Source: CAVVEQ01 sp963802095 (GTDB taxonomy: Bacteria; Chloroflexota; Anaerolineae; Anaerolineales; Anaerolineaceae). Taken from it: a stretch of DNA of 64,000 nucleotides. Below, in pieces: positions 25,611 through 34,831 of the stretch; within the stretch, counting starts at the first letter, position 1; each line of letters starts with the position of its first letter. The stretch lies in assembly GCA_963802095.1 (NCBI GenBank), contig CAWDHI010000001.1:496001-560000 (forward strand). The letters are read 5' to 3'. The translations under genes and the position numbers were made by a program. Under the pieces are notes generated by a model. The model did no database searches. It was given only the letters and a program-made list of their open reading frames with translations, and was not told the DNA's origin.

Positions 25611-27014
25611 ATGATGGGAAGAGAATTAAACCAGGGCACGATTCATCAAATATTCGGAAGCGTTGTGGATATTAAATTCGAAGAAAAAAATATCCCATCA
25701 ATTTATGAAGCTTTAGAAGCGCCAGTTGCCGAGGACGAAAAACTTGTTTTTGAAGTACAGGAACAACTCCCCGGAGATATTGTTCGGTGTATCGCCATGG
25801 GTTCCACAGATGGATTACAACGCGGGGTTCCAGTGAAACGGACGCACTCACCCATAAAAGTACCAGTGGGGAATGAATGCCTCGGTAGGATATTTAACGT
25901 ACTGGGCCAACCGATCGATGGTGGAAAACCAATTCTCGCTGATACCTACTATTCCATCCACCGGCCGGCTCCGGATTTTACGGAACAATCCACGAAAACT
26001 GAGATGTTTGAGACCGGCATCAAAGTGATAGACCTGATAGCGCCATTTACAAAAGGTGGAAAAACAGGTATTTTTGGCGGGGCAGGAGTTGGAAAAACAG
26101 TTGTATTGATGGAAATGATCCATAATATGGCGGCGGTGCATAAGGGTAAGTCCGTATTTGCGGGCGTGGGGGAGCGAACTCGAGAAGGAACTGGATTGGT
26201 CCGCGAGATGATGGAATCGGGGGTCCTCAATGATACTGTCCTTGTTTATGGTCAGATGAATGAACCTCCAGGAGTGCGTTTACGCGTAGCTCTAACCGGG
26301 TTAACGATGGCAGAGTACTATCGCGATCAAGGCTTGGATGTATTATTATTCATCGATAATATTTTCCGGTTCATGATGTCCGGAACTGAAGTTTCTGCAC
26401 TGCTAGGTCATTTACCTTCGGCAGTTGGATATCAACCCAATCTATCCACAGAAATGGGAGAGCTCCAGGAAAGAATCACCTCAACTCTCAAAGGGTCGAT
26501 AACCTCACTGCAGGCCGTCTACGTCCCCGCGGATGATTATTCTGATCCAGCACCAGTAACTACATTTGCGCATCTTGATGCAACAATTTCGCTGGAAAGA
26601 TCCATCGCCGAAAAAGGAATATTCCCGGCCATTGATCCTTTGAATTCAACATCCAGGATCCTTGATCCGCTGATCCTAGGTGAAGAGCACTGCAATACCG
26701 CGAGAGAAGTGCAGCGCGTTTTACAGCGGTATAAAGACTTGCAGGATATTATTGCTATCCTGGGTATCGATGAATTGAGCGAAGACGATAAAATATTGGT
26801 AATGCGCGCAAGAAAGATTGAGAAATTCTTCTCGCAACCCATGCACGTTGCCGAAGTTTTCAATGGTCTACCCGGAAAATATGTTACCATGGCTGAAACA
26901 ATAGAAGGATTCAAGGGGTTGCTTACGGGAGAATATGATTCTCTCCCAGAACAAGCGTTTTATCTGGTTGGCAATATTGAAGACGCAGTCGAAAAAGCAA
27001 AGACACTGGCGTAA
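25611..27014 (+). CDS. atpD: F1F0 ATP synthase subunit beta
   Basis: The 467-residue catalytic subunit. It has the N-terminal barrel (NQGTIHQIFGSVVDIKFE), Walker A GGAGVGKTVVLMEM, the catalytic-glutamate region GERTREG, Walker B VLLFIDNIFRF and the DELSEDD motif in the C-terminal helical domain. Two adjacent ATGs (25611 and 25614) are possible starts. It lies 9.2 kb downstream of atpG, with the arginine-catabolism and ion-transport genes between, and 5 nt before atpC. Confidence 0.97.
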   Translation: MMGRELNQGTIHQIFGSVVDIKFEEKNIPSIYEALEAPVAEDEKLVFEVQEQLPGDIVRCIAMGSTDGLQRGVPVKRTHSPIKVPVGNECLGRIFNVLGQPIDGGKPILADTYYSIHRPAPDFTEQSTKTEMFETGIKVIDLIAPFTKGGKTGIFGGAGVGKTVVLMEMIHNMAAVHKGKSVFAGVGERTREGTGLVREMMESGVLNDTVLVYGQMNEPPGVRLRVALTGLTMAEYYRDQGLDVLLFIDNIFRFMMSGTEVSALLGHLPSAVGYQPNLSTEMGELQERITSTLKGSITSLQAVYVPADDYSDPAPVTTFAHLDATISLERSIAEKGIFPAIDPLNSTSRILDPLILGEEHCNTAREVQRVLQRYKDLQDIIAILGIDELSEDDKILVMRARKIEKFFSQPMHVAEVFNGLPGKYVTMAETIEGFKGLLTGEYDSLPEQAFYLVGNIEDAVEKAKTLA

Positions 27015-27019
27015 ACCCG

Positions 27020-27439
27020 ATGACCATCAGGTGTAATATCATTTCCCAGGATCGCATTGTGTATCAGGGTGATGTGCTAATGGTGGATATTCCTGGAGTC
27101 GAAGGTGAAATGGGAATTCTCCCAAATCACGCGCCATTGATAACACTCATGCAATTTGGCATCATCGAAGTAAAAGCACCAACAGGAGACCTGCATTTCA
27201 CTGTCGCAGGAGGAGTGGTTGAGGTTCAGCCGGACGAGATCAATATTCTGGCGGATGCAGCTGAAGATGTTGAAGAAATCGACATCAAACGGGCTGAGGC
27301 AGCTCGAGCAAGAGCCGAAGAACTGATGAAAACCACACCACAAATGGACGCTGAGAGATATGAAAGTCTCAAATCCGCCCTCAAACGTTCAAATATGCGT
27401 ATAGATGCCGCTCGACGGTATCGAAAAGCAAGAGGATAA
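27020..27439 (+). CDS. atpC: F1F0 ATP synthase subunit epsilon
   Basis: A 139-residue rotor-stalk subunit with the N-terminal beta-sandwich (signature GEMGILPNHAPLITLM and FTVAGGVVEVQPDEINILAD) and the C-terminal helical hairpin that regulates ATPase activity. It begins 5 nt after atpD and ends 27 nt before mreB. Confidence 0.96.
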   Translation: MTIRCNIISQDRIVYQGDVLMVDIPGVEGEMGILPNHAPLITLMQFGIIEVKAPTGDLHFTVAGGVVEVQPDEINILADAAEDVEEIDIKRAEAARARAEELMKTTPQMDAERYESLKSALKRSNMRIDAARRYRKARG

Positions 27440-27466
27440 TATAAATACCACAGGACAATTAATATA

Positions 27467-28477
27467 ATGCCTGGAGCTACCAGAGAATTAGGAATTGATT
27501 TAGGAACGGATAACATCGTAATCTCAGAAGGAGACCAAATCCTTCTTCAAGAGCCAACGATTGTCGCCATTGTTAATGAAGAGGCCAAACTAGTTGAATG
27601 GGGACAAGGCGCCAAAGATATGGTTGGACGGGTGCCCGAGAGCATTAGCGTAATCCGACCCATGACCCACGGGGTAATAGCCGAATATGAAATTACCGAA
27701 ACTCTACTTGCATACATCATTAAAAGAATATGCGGGAGGATGTGGGTTTTTCGACCAAGGTTGATGGTGACGGTTCCTTATGGGATCACCAGCATCGAGC
27801 GCCGTGCTGTTCATGAAGCAGGACTGGGAGCTGGCAGCAGGGAAGTATATTTGATTCCTCAACCGCTGGCTGCTGCGATTGGTGTAGATCTGCCAATTTC
27901 AACACCTTCGGGGAATATGATCATCAGTCTGGGAGGTGGTGTCAACCAGGTCGCAGTATTGGCGTTGAATGACATTATTACCGCTGAAACCGCGAGGACA
28001 GGTGGATTGCAGCTGGACGAAGCTATCATCAATTATATTCGCAAGAAATTTGGGATCATTATTGCGCAACCTACCGCTGAACAAATAAAAATCAAAATTG
28101 GAGCTGCGTTACCGGAGATGGAACCACAGACAGTGGAAATCCAAGGACAAGACCAGGTTTCCTCTTTGCCAAGACCGGTAATGGTTACATCCGATGATAT
28201 TATCGAAGCGTTGCAGGAACCTTTGAATGATCTGGCAGGACTAGCTCGGAGGGTATTGGAAAAAACACCTCCGGAATTAATCTCCGATATTATTGACAGG
28301 GGAGTGGCGGTCTGCGGCGGGGGATCACAGTTGCGTGGTATCGACAAGTACCTGACAAAATCGCTTGGAATCCCGGCTTATTTGGTGGATAACCCGATCA
28401 GTTGCACCGCTGAAGGGGCGAGCAGAGCTATCGGGATGAGAAATATCCTAAAGCGAAGCCTTCCAACAGCTTATTAA
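27467..28477 (+). CDS. mreB: MreB/Mbl-like rod shape-determining actin homologue
   Basis: A 336-residue actin-fold ATPase that organises cell-wall synthesis at the membrane. The phosphate-1 loop is ELGIDLGTDNIVI; phosphate-2 is IISLGGGVNQVAVL and the adenosine motif is VCGGGSQLRGID. Family-typical RPMTHGVIAEYEIT is also present. A short amphipathic N-terminus precedes the first strand. It follows atpC by 27 nt and probably belongs to the same transcript. No mreC or mreD follows. Confidence 0.92.
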   Translation: MPGATRELGIDLGTDNIVISEGDQILLQEPTIVAIVNEEAKLVEWGQGAKDMVGRVPESISVIRPMTHGVIAEYEITETLLAYIIKRICGRMWVFRPRLMVTVPYGITSIERRAVHEAGLGAGSREVYLIPQPLAAAIGVDLPISTPSGNMIISLGGGVNQVAVLALNDIITAETARTGGLQLDEAIINYIRKKFGIIIAQPTAEQIKIKIGAALPEMEPQTVEIQGQDQVSSLPRPVMVTSDDIIEALQEPLNDLAGLARRVLEKTPPELISDIIDRGVAVCGGGSQLRGIDKYLTKSLGIPAYLVDNPISCTAEGASRAIGMRNILKRSLPTAY

Positions 28478-28558
28478 AAGAGATATATCAATTCGCTATA
28501 TAATTAACGAATATTGCGCATAGACAGTAATATAATTTTCGATTGTCAGGTTTTTATA

Positions 28559-29272
28559 TTAATCCCTGGATCTTCTGCCAAGCAAAAGAAATGCATAGTA
28601 TAGGATTGTCGTAATTGCTTGAATTGCAGCTGCTACATAAGTCCATGCCGCAGCATTAAGCACTGTTGCCACTCCTGGCAATTCACTTTCAACAAGCGAT
28701 CCAGATCGGATCAACCATTCTTTTGCCCGTTTGGAGGCGTCCAGCTCCACCGGTAGGGTGACAATCGCAAATATCGCTGTCGCTGCAAATATAACCAATC
28801 CGATCCAGGCGATGGTATCCCCGGTCGCAGTTGACATAAAAAGCCCAATCATAAAAATGATGGGACCCACCCAGCTTCCGATCATCACCGTCGGCACCAT
28901 GAATGACCGCACCTGCAGCGGTCCGTAATTCACCTTATGTTGAAGTGCATGACCGGCTTCATGCGCCGCGACTCCTGCAGAGGCGATGGAGTTCCCTTGA
29001 TAGACATCCGGACTTAGTCTCAATGTACGTGAACGTGGATCGTAGTTATCACTCAAAAAGCCGTTGGTTTGCTCCACCCGGACATCAACAAGACCGTTAT
29101 CTTCCAGGATATGCCTGGCAATCTGACCTCCAGTTGCACCGGTATATGTCCGAATTTTGGAGTATTTATTGAATGCGCTTTTTACTTTTGCCTGCGCCCA
29201 TAAACCAAAAATCAGAGCGGGAAGACTAAAAAGCAGGTAAGTCATGTCGAAACCATACATAAAAGGGTACAT
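28559..29272 (-). CDS. YugP-type zinc metallopeptidase (membrane)
   Basis: A 237-residue protein with one N-terminal membrane segment and three in the C-terminal half. The zinc-protease motif HEAGH (AAHEAGHALQH) lies in the middle, and the flanking family pattern (GGQIARHILEDNGL, SDNYDPRSRTLRLS, PVELDASKRAKEWL) is clear. No substrate is established for the family to my knowledge. AGGAG precedes the ATG. It faces mreB tail to tail. Confidence 0.9.
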   Translation of the reverse strand: MYPFMYGFDMTYLLFSLPALIFGLWAQAKVKSAFNKYSKIRTYTGATGGQIARHILEDNGLVDVRVEQTNGFLSDNYDPRSRTLRLSPDVYQGNSIASAGVAAHEAGHALQHKVNYGPLQVRSFMVPTVMIGSWVGPIIFMIGLFMSTATGDTIAWIGLVIFAATAIFAIVTLPVELDASKRAKEWLIRSGSLVESELPGVATVLNAAAWTYVAAAIQAITTILYYAFLLLGRRSRD

Positions 29273-29348
29273 GGTTACTCCTGAAAATTAAACTCTCTAA
29301 AGTAATTTACGAATAGAAAGGATAAATGTAGCAGAAAATCAAAAGTAG

Positions 29349-29420
29349 TGTCCCTGGAGAGACTCGAACTCTCACCCCTGGCTCCGGAGGCCAATGCTCT
29401 ATCCATTGAGCTACAGGGAC
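29349..29420 (-). tRNA. tRNA-Arg (anticodon CCG)
   Basis: A cloverleaf with acceptor GTCCCTG/CAGGGAC, anticodon stem TTGGC/GCCAG (G-T pair) and loop CTCCGGA, giving CCG. No CCA is encoded. The 148-nt gap between it and the dus gene shows nothing recognisable. Confidence 0.94.
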
Positions 29421-29568
29421 CAATTAACCACGCAAGATTTTACCACGAGACAATAATAAATCCATGCAGTAGAAAATATTACAGGGAACAAAGGATCGAA
29501 TAACACCGCGTTTCAAATATATAACAAATTAATATATGGTTGGATTGAGAAAATCATCATTCTAACAA

Positions 29569-30540
29569 CTATAAATAATATTTATGGTTAATAAGGTCGT
29601 GTTTGATGGAAGACTCAGAAAAAATATTAATCACCCTTGATCTGTCTAAAGAGGTTAATAACTCGTGACGAAGAACAGGATCCATTTCAAATGGAGTGAT
29701 ATATCTGGCAATAAATTTCCTGGAAAATACTAAACCACGTTCATCTCCGTAAAATTCCTGCATCAGGTCAAGGAGCATGATTAAATCTTGTTGTAACCTT
29801 TCCGATCCAACTTCATTACGTTCCAGACCTGAAAAGATCCAGGGGTTATAAAGCGCTGCTCTCCCAATCATGACTGCATCGCAGCCTGTTTGTTGCGTCA
29901 TCCTTGCGCAATCAACAGGAGATCGTATATCTCCATTACCGATAACCGGGATGGTTAAATCATTTTTTATCTCGGCGATGGCATTCCAATCTGCGAAACC
30001 TTTATATCCCTGGGATTTCGTACGTGCGTGAACAGCAACAGCACTGCATCCAGAACCCTCGATGATTTTGCAAATTTCCAAATAATTCAAAGTGTGTTCA
30101 TCCCAACCCAACCGTATTTTCGCGGTAATCGGAATATCGAGATGATCCACTAACGATTTTAGGATTAGAGAGATTTTTTCGGGCTCTTTTAGCAGTCCTG
30201 CCCCAGCTCCACGGGCGGAAACATGCTTGGCGGAGCAGCCAAGGTTAAGATCAATAAAATCCGGATCCCGATAGCGCAAGGTCACTGCAGCACGCAGGAT
30301 CCGAACTGGATCATTATCAAAAATTTGAAAACCAAAAGGGTGTTCCTCTTGGCAAAAAGCGATTTTTTGTTCAAGGCGAGGATACTTTTGGGTGACCTCA
30401 ATCGCGCCAACGAATTCCGAATAAGAACCTGCTGAACCTAACCGACGTGCAAACACCCGATAAGGTTGGCTTGTGTAGCCATCCATGGGTGCGAGGAGAA
30501 GATTTCCGTTGAATTGAATTGGTCCGATAGAGAAAGACAT
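29569..30540 (-). CDS. dus: tRNA-dihydrouridine synthase
   Basis: A 323-residue FMN-dependent reductase that makes dihydrouridine in tRNA D-loops. It has the TIM-barrel N-terminus (LLAPMDGYTSQPYRVFARRLG), the catalytic Cys in DLNLGCSAKHVSARGAGAGLL, FMN/phosphate-binding VIGNGDIRSP, and MIGRAALYNPWIF. The helical C-terminal tRNA-binding domain is present. No Shine-Dalgarno sequence precedes the ATG; a TATAAT box lies 8 nt upstream, so the transcript may have almost no leader. tRNA-Asp lies 45 nt upstream on the same strand. Confidence 0.94.
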   Translation of the reverse strand: MSFSIGPIQFNGNLLLAPMDGYTSQPYRVFARRLGSAGSYSEFVGAIEVTQKYPRLEQKIAFCQEEHPFGFQIFDNDPVRILRAAVTLRYRDPDFIDLNLGCSAKHVSARGAGAGLLKEPEKISLILKSLVDHLDIPITAKIRLGWDEHTLNYLEICKIIEGSGCSAVAVHARTKSQGYKGFADWNAIAEIKNDLTIPVIGNGDIRSPVDCARMTQQTGCDAVMIGRAALYNPWIFSGLERNEVGSERLQQDLIMLLDLMQEFYGDERGLVFSRKFIARYITPFEMDPVLRHELLTSLDRSRVINIFSESSIKHDLINHKYYL

Positions 30541-30548
30541 TTCAAGCC

Positions 30549-30554
30549 ATTATA
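30549..30554 (-). promoter_or_regulatory. -10 box close to the dus start
   Basis: TATAAT on the minus strand, separated by 8 nt from the ATG. It is consistent with a leader of only one or two nucleotides. Confidence 0.35.
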
Positions 30555-30585
30555 AAGAAAAAACCCGCAATGTGATTGCAGGTTT

Positions 30586-30662
30586 TGGCGGGAGCGACGG
30601 GATTTGAACCCGCGGTCTCGGCCTTGACAGGGCCGCATGTTAAGCCACTACACCACGCCCCC
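30586..30662 (-). tRNA. tRNA-Asp (anticodon GTC)
   Basis: Acceptor GGGGGCG/CGCTCCC (one G-T pair), anticodon stem CGGCC/GGCCG with loop CTGTCAA, giving GTC. The discriminator is G. Unlike the other tRNAs in the window, the 3' CCA is encoded. Confidence 0.95.
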
Positions 30663-30711
30663 GAACGGAGGCAATCTTATCATGAGTATAAAGAAGCGTC
30701 AAGAAAGGGTT

Positions 30712-31167
30712 TTAGTTCTTCCCTGTAATCCAATTTTCTCCATCTCTTACCCAGGGAATAATTTCTGATGATGAAAACCAGAGGGAAATTTCCTGCTCGG
30801 CGGATTCTGGAGAATCTGACGCATGAGTTAAATTTCTGCTGGAGATTAATGCCAGATCATGGCGGATCGTGCCTGGTTGCGCTTCAACGGGATTGGTTGA
30901 ACCCATTGTCTGACGGACTGCAACCACGCAGTTTTCCCCTTCCCAAACCATTGCCATAATGGGGGAGGCGCAGATATATTTTATTAAGCCATCATAGAAA
31001 GGCTTGCCTAAATGGGCTGCGTAATGTTTTTGAGCGAGTTCCTGATCCACAAGTATCAACTTGCATGCGGTCAACCTGATCCCTCTGCGTTCAAGTCTTG
31101 AGATAATTTCGCCAACATAACCCCGCTGAACCGCGTCGGGTTTGAGCAGCACCAATGTTCGTTCCAA
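30712..31167 (-). CDS. ndk: Nucleoside diphosphate kinase
   Basis: Equalises NTP pools by ping-pong phosphate transfer through an active-site histidine. The 151-residue protein has the family layout: RTLVLLKPDAVQRG at the N-terminus, the GTIRHDLA loop and the active-site segment NLTHASDSPESAEQEI, where the His is retained although the usual Gly of HGSDS is Ala. A TTG start at 31167 is supported by AGGAG upstream. It follows the TPR gene on the minus strand with a gap of about 17 nt. Confidence 0.96.
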   Translation of the reverse strand: MERTLVLLKPDAVQRGYVGEIISRLERRGIRLTACKLILVDQELAQKHYAAHLGKPFYDGLIKYICASPIMAMVWEGENCVVAVRQTMGSTNPVEAQPGTIRHDLALISSRNLTHASDSPESAEQEISLWFSSSEIIPWVRDGENWITGKN

Positions 31168-31184
31168 TGATATTCTCCTAATAC

Positions 31185-34100
31185 CTATTTGATCAATTCT
31201 TCGGCTTTTGTATACGCGTCCAGGGCTTCCTGAAGGCGATTACTTTTTGCGTAACCGTCACCCAACGCTTGCCAGACAATCACTTCGGAGGGAAAACGGT
31301 ACACCGCCGATCGCAAACTTTGAATGGTTTCTTCAATATTGTTACCCTTCTTTATCAGGTTGTTGAACGCATTCACCGCATCATCAAGATTACCTTCTGA
31401 TACCGATGCATTTGCATAATCCAACAAGCTTTCAAAGGTTTGAGGTTCTTTAGGAGAAATTACTTCCTGGGGTTCCGATACGACCGGCAAAGGTCTGACT
31501 TCATCCGCTGGTAATGATGTAAATTCGACTGGGGTTGGAGTTTCAGTGGTCAGCGATGCAACTAAATTTTCTACAGGCTGCATACCCCGAAAATGGCCAG
31601 CTTCTTCCAACTCATCCAATGGTGAAAGATCCACGGCTTTTTCTTCCTCATCCAAACCAACAAGGGGAGCTGTATCCGGAAGTGGAATTTCGGTGGTTTG
31701 AAGAATTGGAGCAACTTCTGCAGGCTTGGACATATCTTGGAACGCCTGTTCCTGGACTCCTTCAACCTGTAGTTCCGGGATAGATATAGATGTTTCAGCA
31801 GCGGGCAGGCTGCTAACTTCTTCCAAAGAATTGAGCCAAGATTCTATATCAATGTCAGCGGTCATGTCCAGCGTATCATCCTGGATTGGCTGATCAAGGG
31901 CAGAGCTTTCAATAATGGGCTGAACATCAGTAACAGATTCTATAGAAGCCTGACCATATTCAATGGTGAACACAGGTGTGTTAACTTCTTCTTCAATGGA
32001 TGAATCGATCGGATTAACTTCGGGGGAAATTTCTGCACTCTCCTCGATAACTGTCAAAGGAGGTGCTGTTTCTTCCTTTTTTTCCATCTCAATAAAAGGT
32101 TTACTCACCAAGGTTTCATCGCCACGAGGTTCTTCGGAATATGACTCAGAATCGATAAAAGGTGATTCCTCAAATGAGGTTTCTGGCTGTAATGAATCGG
32201 CAGGTATAGCAGTCTCTTCTTGAACCAAACCATTTCCGACCACCAAACCGGGGTGTTCGTTTTGGCTTACATACCCTCCCTGTGAAAGTTGATCGAGTAA
32301 TGAATCCAGACCCTTATTATCCCTACTCTCTTGCGCGGTTGGTTCGATTATTCTTGATAAATCAATTATTTGTTCAGCGACAACTTCAGGCTCTTCGATT
32401 TCATTGTCATTGCCATACACCGGGACTGAGGCTTGAAGAAAAGATTCCATAACCAGGTCAGAGGGTGAAGTCATTTGTTGATCAGGTAATTGAGAGGGTT
32501 TAGCCCATTCTGGAAGGATATCTTCGTCCGGAATTGATAATACTGGGTTTTGGTCAGTATTTACTTCCTTCAACCAATCTGGAATTTCTGAATCAACCTG
32601 ATTAGAAATCACCGATTCTTCCGGTTCAGTATCCTCGATAGAAATGGCATTTGGAGGAGAGATCAATGTCTCATCGGCAGGGGAGGTAGCATCGATTCGT
32701 GCCGGAACTTCATCGCGAAGCCATTCGGGTATTTCAGCATCAGACAACTCAGGAGAATCATCTTGTGTGGTTTTTTCAGAAGACATCCAAACGGGCAGGG
32801 AATCAGGTTCGCTGATGGTGGATGAGTACACGTCTGGAGAAGAAGCGCTGGTTTCTTGTTGGTGTTGTTCAAGATTATCGGCGATTATCTGAGGTTGACT
32901 TTCATTTATGATATTTGGTTGATCGGAAATGATCCATTCAGGTATTTCAATATTCGAAGAATCGCCTGGCAATTCACCCGGTTGCTCTGCCTGCGAAGCA
33001 AGCGATTTTTGGTCTGGAAATTCGAGTTTAGGCTCTTCCACCTGATCATCCAATTCCATCCAGACCGGTAAAGATGTGTTTGAGGTAGGTTCTTCTTTAC
33101 TGGTTTGAATTGGTTCGGAGGATAATTCGGGCGAATTAATCGAATTGGGGAGATCCAAGCTTTGAGGTTCAGCGTATTCTTCTTGCAGTGGTTCGCTCAA
33201 GAGTTCTGGACTAGCTGGTGAAAGCAGTGATTCAAAGGTAACCACATTTTCAGGAATGGATTGTGATTGAGATTCTATGGTCGGTTGGACAGTTCCTTCA
33301 GCGGTATCGGGATTGGTTTCTCCTGTCGTTGTTTGAGTTACTTCTGGAAGGATTTTTTCAAGCAGTTGCATTTTTTCAGATTCTTCGGCTAAATTGATCG
33401 ATGAAGGGGACTCCTCGACTGGAGCCATCGTTTTAATCCAATCAGGAATTTCATTCGATTTAATTGGCTCAGAGGAGGTTATCTCCTGTACTTTTGATTC
33501 CTCGATCTGACCATCGGATTGAACCCATCCGGCAGCTTTCATCCAATCTGGTAAATCCTGCTCTGTATTCCCTTCAAGATTAACTGATTCAACAACTTCT
33601 TGTGCAATCGTAGGTGAAGGAATGTTTTGTTCTTCAGATAGACCACTGGATATTTCAGGTTCAGGAGAAATTTCCTGGCGCAATTCTGTAAATTCCCGAG
33701 TTTTTTCTTCCGATTCTTCAATTTGCTCCGAATCGACGATTTGTTCAACGAGGTCTGACATAACAATCCCCTCAACGGAAGGGATCATGTTCTCATCGGA
33801 TAAATCGGTTGGCAACGAATCCTGGTTGAAGCTCTTCGTTGTTACGCCTGAAGATGCGAGTGGGTCTTTGGCGTCCTGCCAATCTGTACCCAGAATTTTT
33901 GTGTGGCGTTGCGTATCATCATCCTCGTATTGCCACTCACTTTTTTCAATAGAAACAGAATCATCAGAAACAAGATCAGGGGTAGGGGAGTCAGTATTAA
34001 TGAATGCGAAATAGGGATCGATTGCGATCAGGCGATCTCTGTAGGTTTTTATTTCAGAAGAACGATTTGATGATGCAAGAATTTGGGTCATTAAAAGATT

Positions 34101-34700
34101 TGCATCATAACAATATGGTAATTTGTTGAGGATAATTGTCAGTTGATCAAGAGCATTGGATTGCTGACCAGTCTCGGAATACATTTTCGCCAGGATCAGA
34201 TCCAAGTCGATCCTTTGAGGTTCCTTCGAAAGGGCAGATTTTGCTTCAGCAATGGCTTGTTCATGCAATCCACTTTTTACGCACATACGGATATAAGCAC
34301 CTTGGGATAAATGCACTTTGGAAGGTTCTGATCCATCCCTGAGGGTCAATAATCGCCTGAGTTCGCTATTAACCGCAGAATTCGAGGGTTGAACCTCCAA
34401 AGACCTTTCCATGTGCCAAATGGCTTTTTCCAGGTTATTCTCATCTTCACAAATAATGCTCATTCCGATGTGTGAAATGAAATCATCCGGATAGACTGAG
34501 AGGACCCTTTGTAAAATATCGGCAGCTTCCACATAACGCTGCGATTCAAGATAACATTTTCCAAGCAGGCGGTAGGTTTCTATATGCTTGGGGAACTCCT
34601 TGAGAATATTTTTACAGTGGGCGATCGCTTCATCAATCTGTCCTCTGTCGATCATGCTTTCTATTTCGCGATCATATTCACGCAGGCCAATCTGAGCCAT
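31185..34700 (-). CDS. Large TPR protein with acidic disordered middle carrying repeated P-x-W motifs
   Basis: A 1171-residue protein. TPR-like helical repeats occupy about residues 1-210, and more TPR repeats lie in the last ~90 residues. The roughly 850 residues between are Glu/Ser/Pro-rich and predicted to be disordered. A short motif of the form (E/S)-(I/L)-P-(D/E/V)-W-hydrophobic recurs at least eight times: LPDWMKAA, IPDWIKTM, LPVWMELD, IPEWIISD, LPVWMSSE, IPEWLRDE, IPDWLKEV and LPEWAKPS. Such an arrangement looks like a scaffold with multiple docking peptides. The ATG at 34700 has GGGAGGG upstream; no signal peptide or membrane segment is seen. Its function is unknown. Confidence 0.85.
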   Translation of the reverse strand: MAQIGLREYDREIESMIDRGQIDEAIAHCKNILKEFPKHIETYRLLGKCYLESQRYVEAADILQRVLSVYPDDFISHIGMSIICEDENNLEKAIWHMERSLEVQPSNSAVNSELRRLLTLRDGSEPSKVHLSQGAYIRMCVKSGLHEQAIAEAKSALSKEPQRIDLDLILAKMYSETGQQSNALDQLTIILNKLPYCYDANLLMTQILASSNRSSEIKTYRDRLIAIDPYFAFINTDSPTPDLVSDDSVSIEKSEWQYEDDDTQRHTKILGTDWQDAKDPLASSGVTTKSFNQDSLPTDLSDENMIPSVEGIVMSDLVEQIVDSEQIEESEEKTREFTELRQEISPEPEISSGLSEEQNIPSPTIAQEVVESVNLEGNTEQDLPDWMKAAGWVQSDGQIEESKVQEITSSEPIKSNEIPDWIKTMAPVEESPSSINLAEESEKMQLLEKILPEVTQTTTGETNPDTAEGTVQPTIESQSQSIPENVVTFESLLSPASPELLSEPLQEEYAEPQSLDLPNSINSPELSSEPIQTSKEEPTSNTSLPVWMELDDQVEEPKLEFPDQKSLASQAEQPGELPGDSSNIEIPEWIISDQPNIINESQPQIIADNLEQHQQETSASSPDVYSSTISEPDSLPVWMSSEKTTQDDSPELSDAEIPEWLRDEVPARIDATSPADETLISPPNAISIEDTEPEESVISNQVDSEIPDWLKEVNTDQNPVLSIPDEDILPEWAKPSQLPDQQMTSPSDLVMESFLQASVPVYGNDNEIEEPEVVAEQIIDLSRIIEPTAQESRDNKGLDSLLDQLSQGGYVSQNEHPGLVVGNGLVQEETAIPADSLQPETSFEESPFIDSESYSEEPRGDETLVSKPFIEMEKKEETAPPLTVIEESAEISPEVNPIDSSIEEEVNTPVFTIEYGQASIESVTDVQPIIESSALDQPIQDDTLDMTADIDIESWLNSLEEVSSLPAAETSISIPELQVEGVQEQAFQDMSKPAEVAPILQTTEIPLPDTAPLVGLDEEEKAVDLSPLDELEEAGHFRGMQPVENLVASLTTETPTPVEFTSLPADEVRPLPVVSEPQEVISPKEPQTFESLLDYANASVSEGNLDDAVNAFNNLIKKGNNIEETIQSLRSAVYRFPSEVIVWQALGDGYAKSNRLQEALDAYTKAEELIK

Positions 34701-34780
34701 GAAACTACCCTCCCACAAATTACGGATTTACGATTAACTTCAATCCTCAATATAATTATATAAGCAATCCAAAAATTAAA

Positions 34781-34818
34781 AACAAATGTGCAACCATTTA
34801 TCTAGTTGCACATTTGTT
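34781..34818 (-). terminator. Intrinsic terminator of the sigma factor gene
   Basis: A perfect 14-bp stem AACAAATGTGCAAC/GTTGCACATTTGTT with a 10-nt loop. On the minus strand it is followed by TTTAATTTTTGG. It lies just after the sigma factor stop, and a second small palindrome TTGCCAGCTGGCAA overlaps its start. Confidence 0.8.
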
Positions 34819-34831
34819 GCCAGCTGGCAAA

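Noticed and set aside
13819..28477. Mobile element as the cause of the split atp cluster
   Set aside because: No transposase, integrase, terminal repeats or target duplication were seen at 16380 or 25611.
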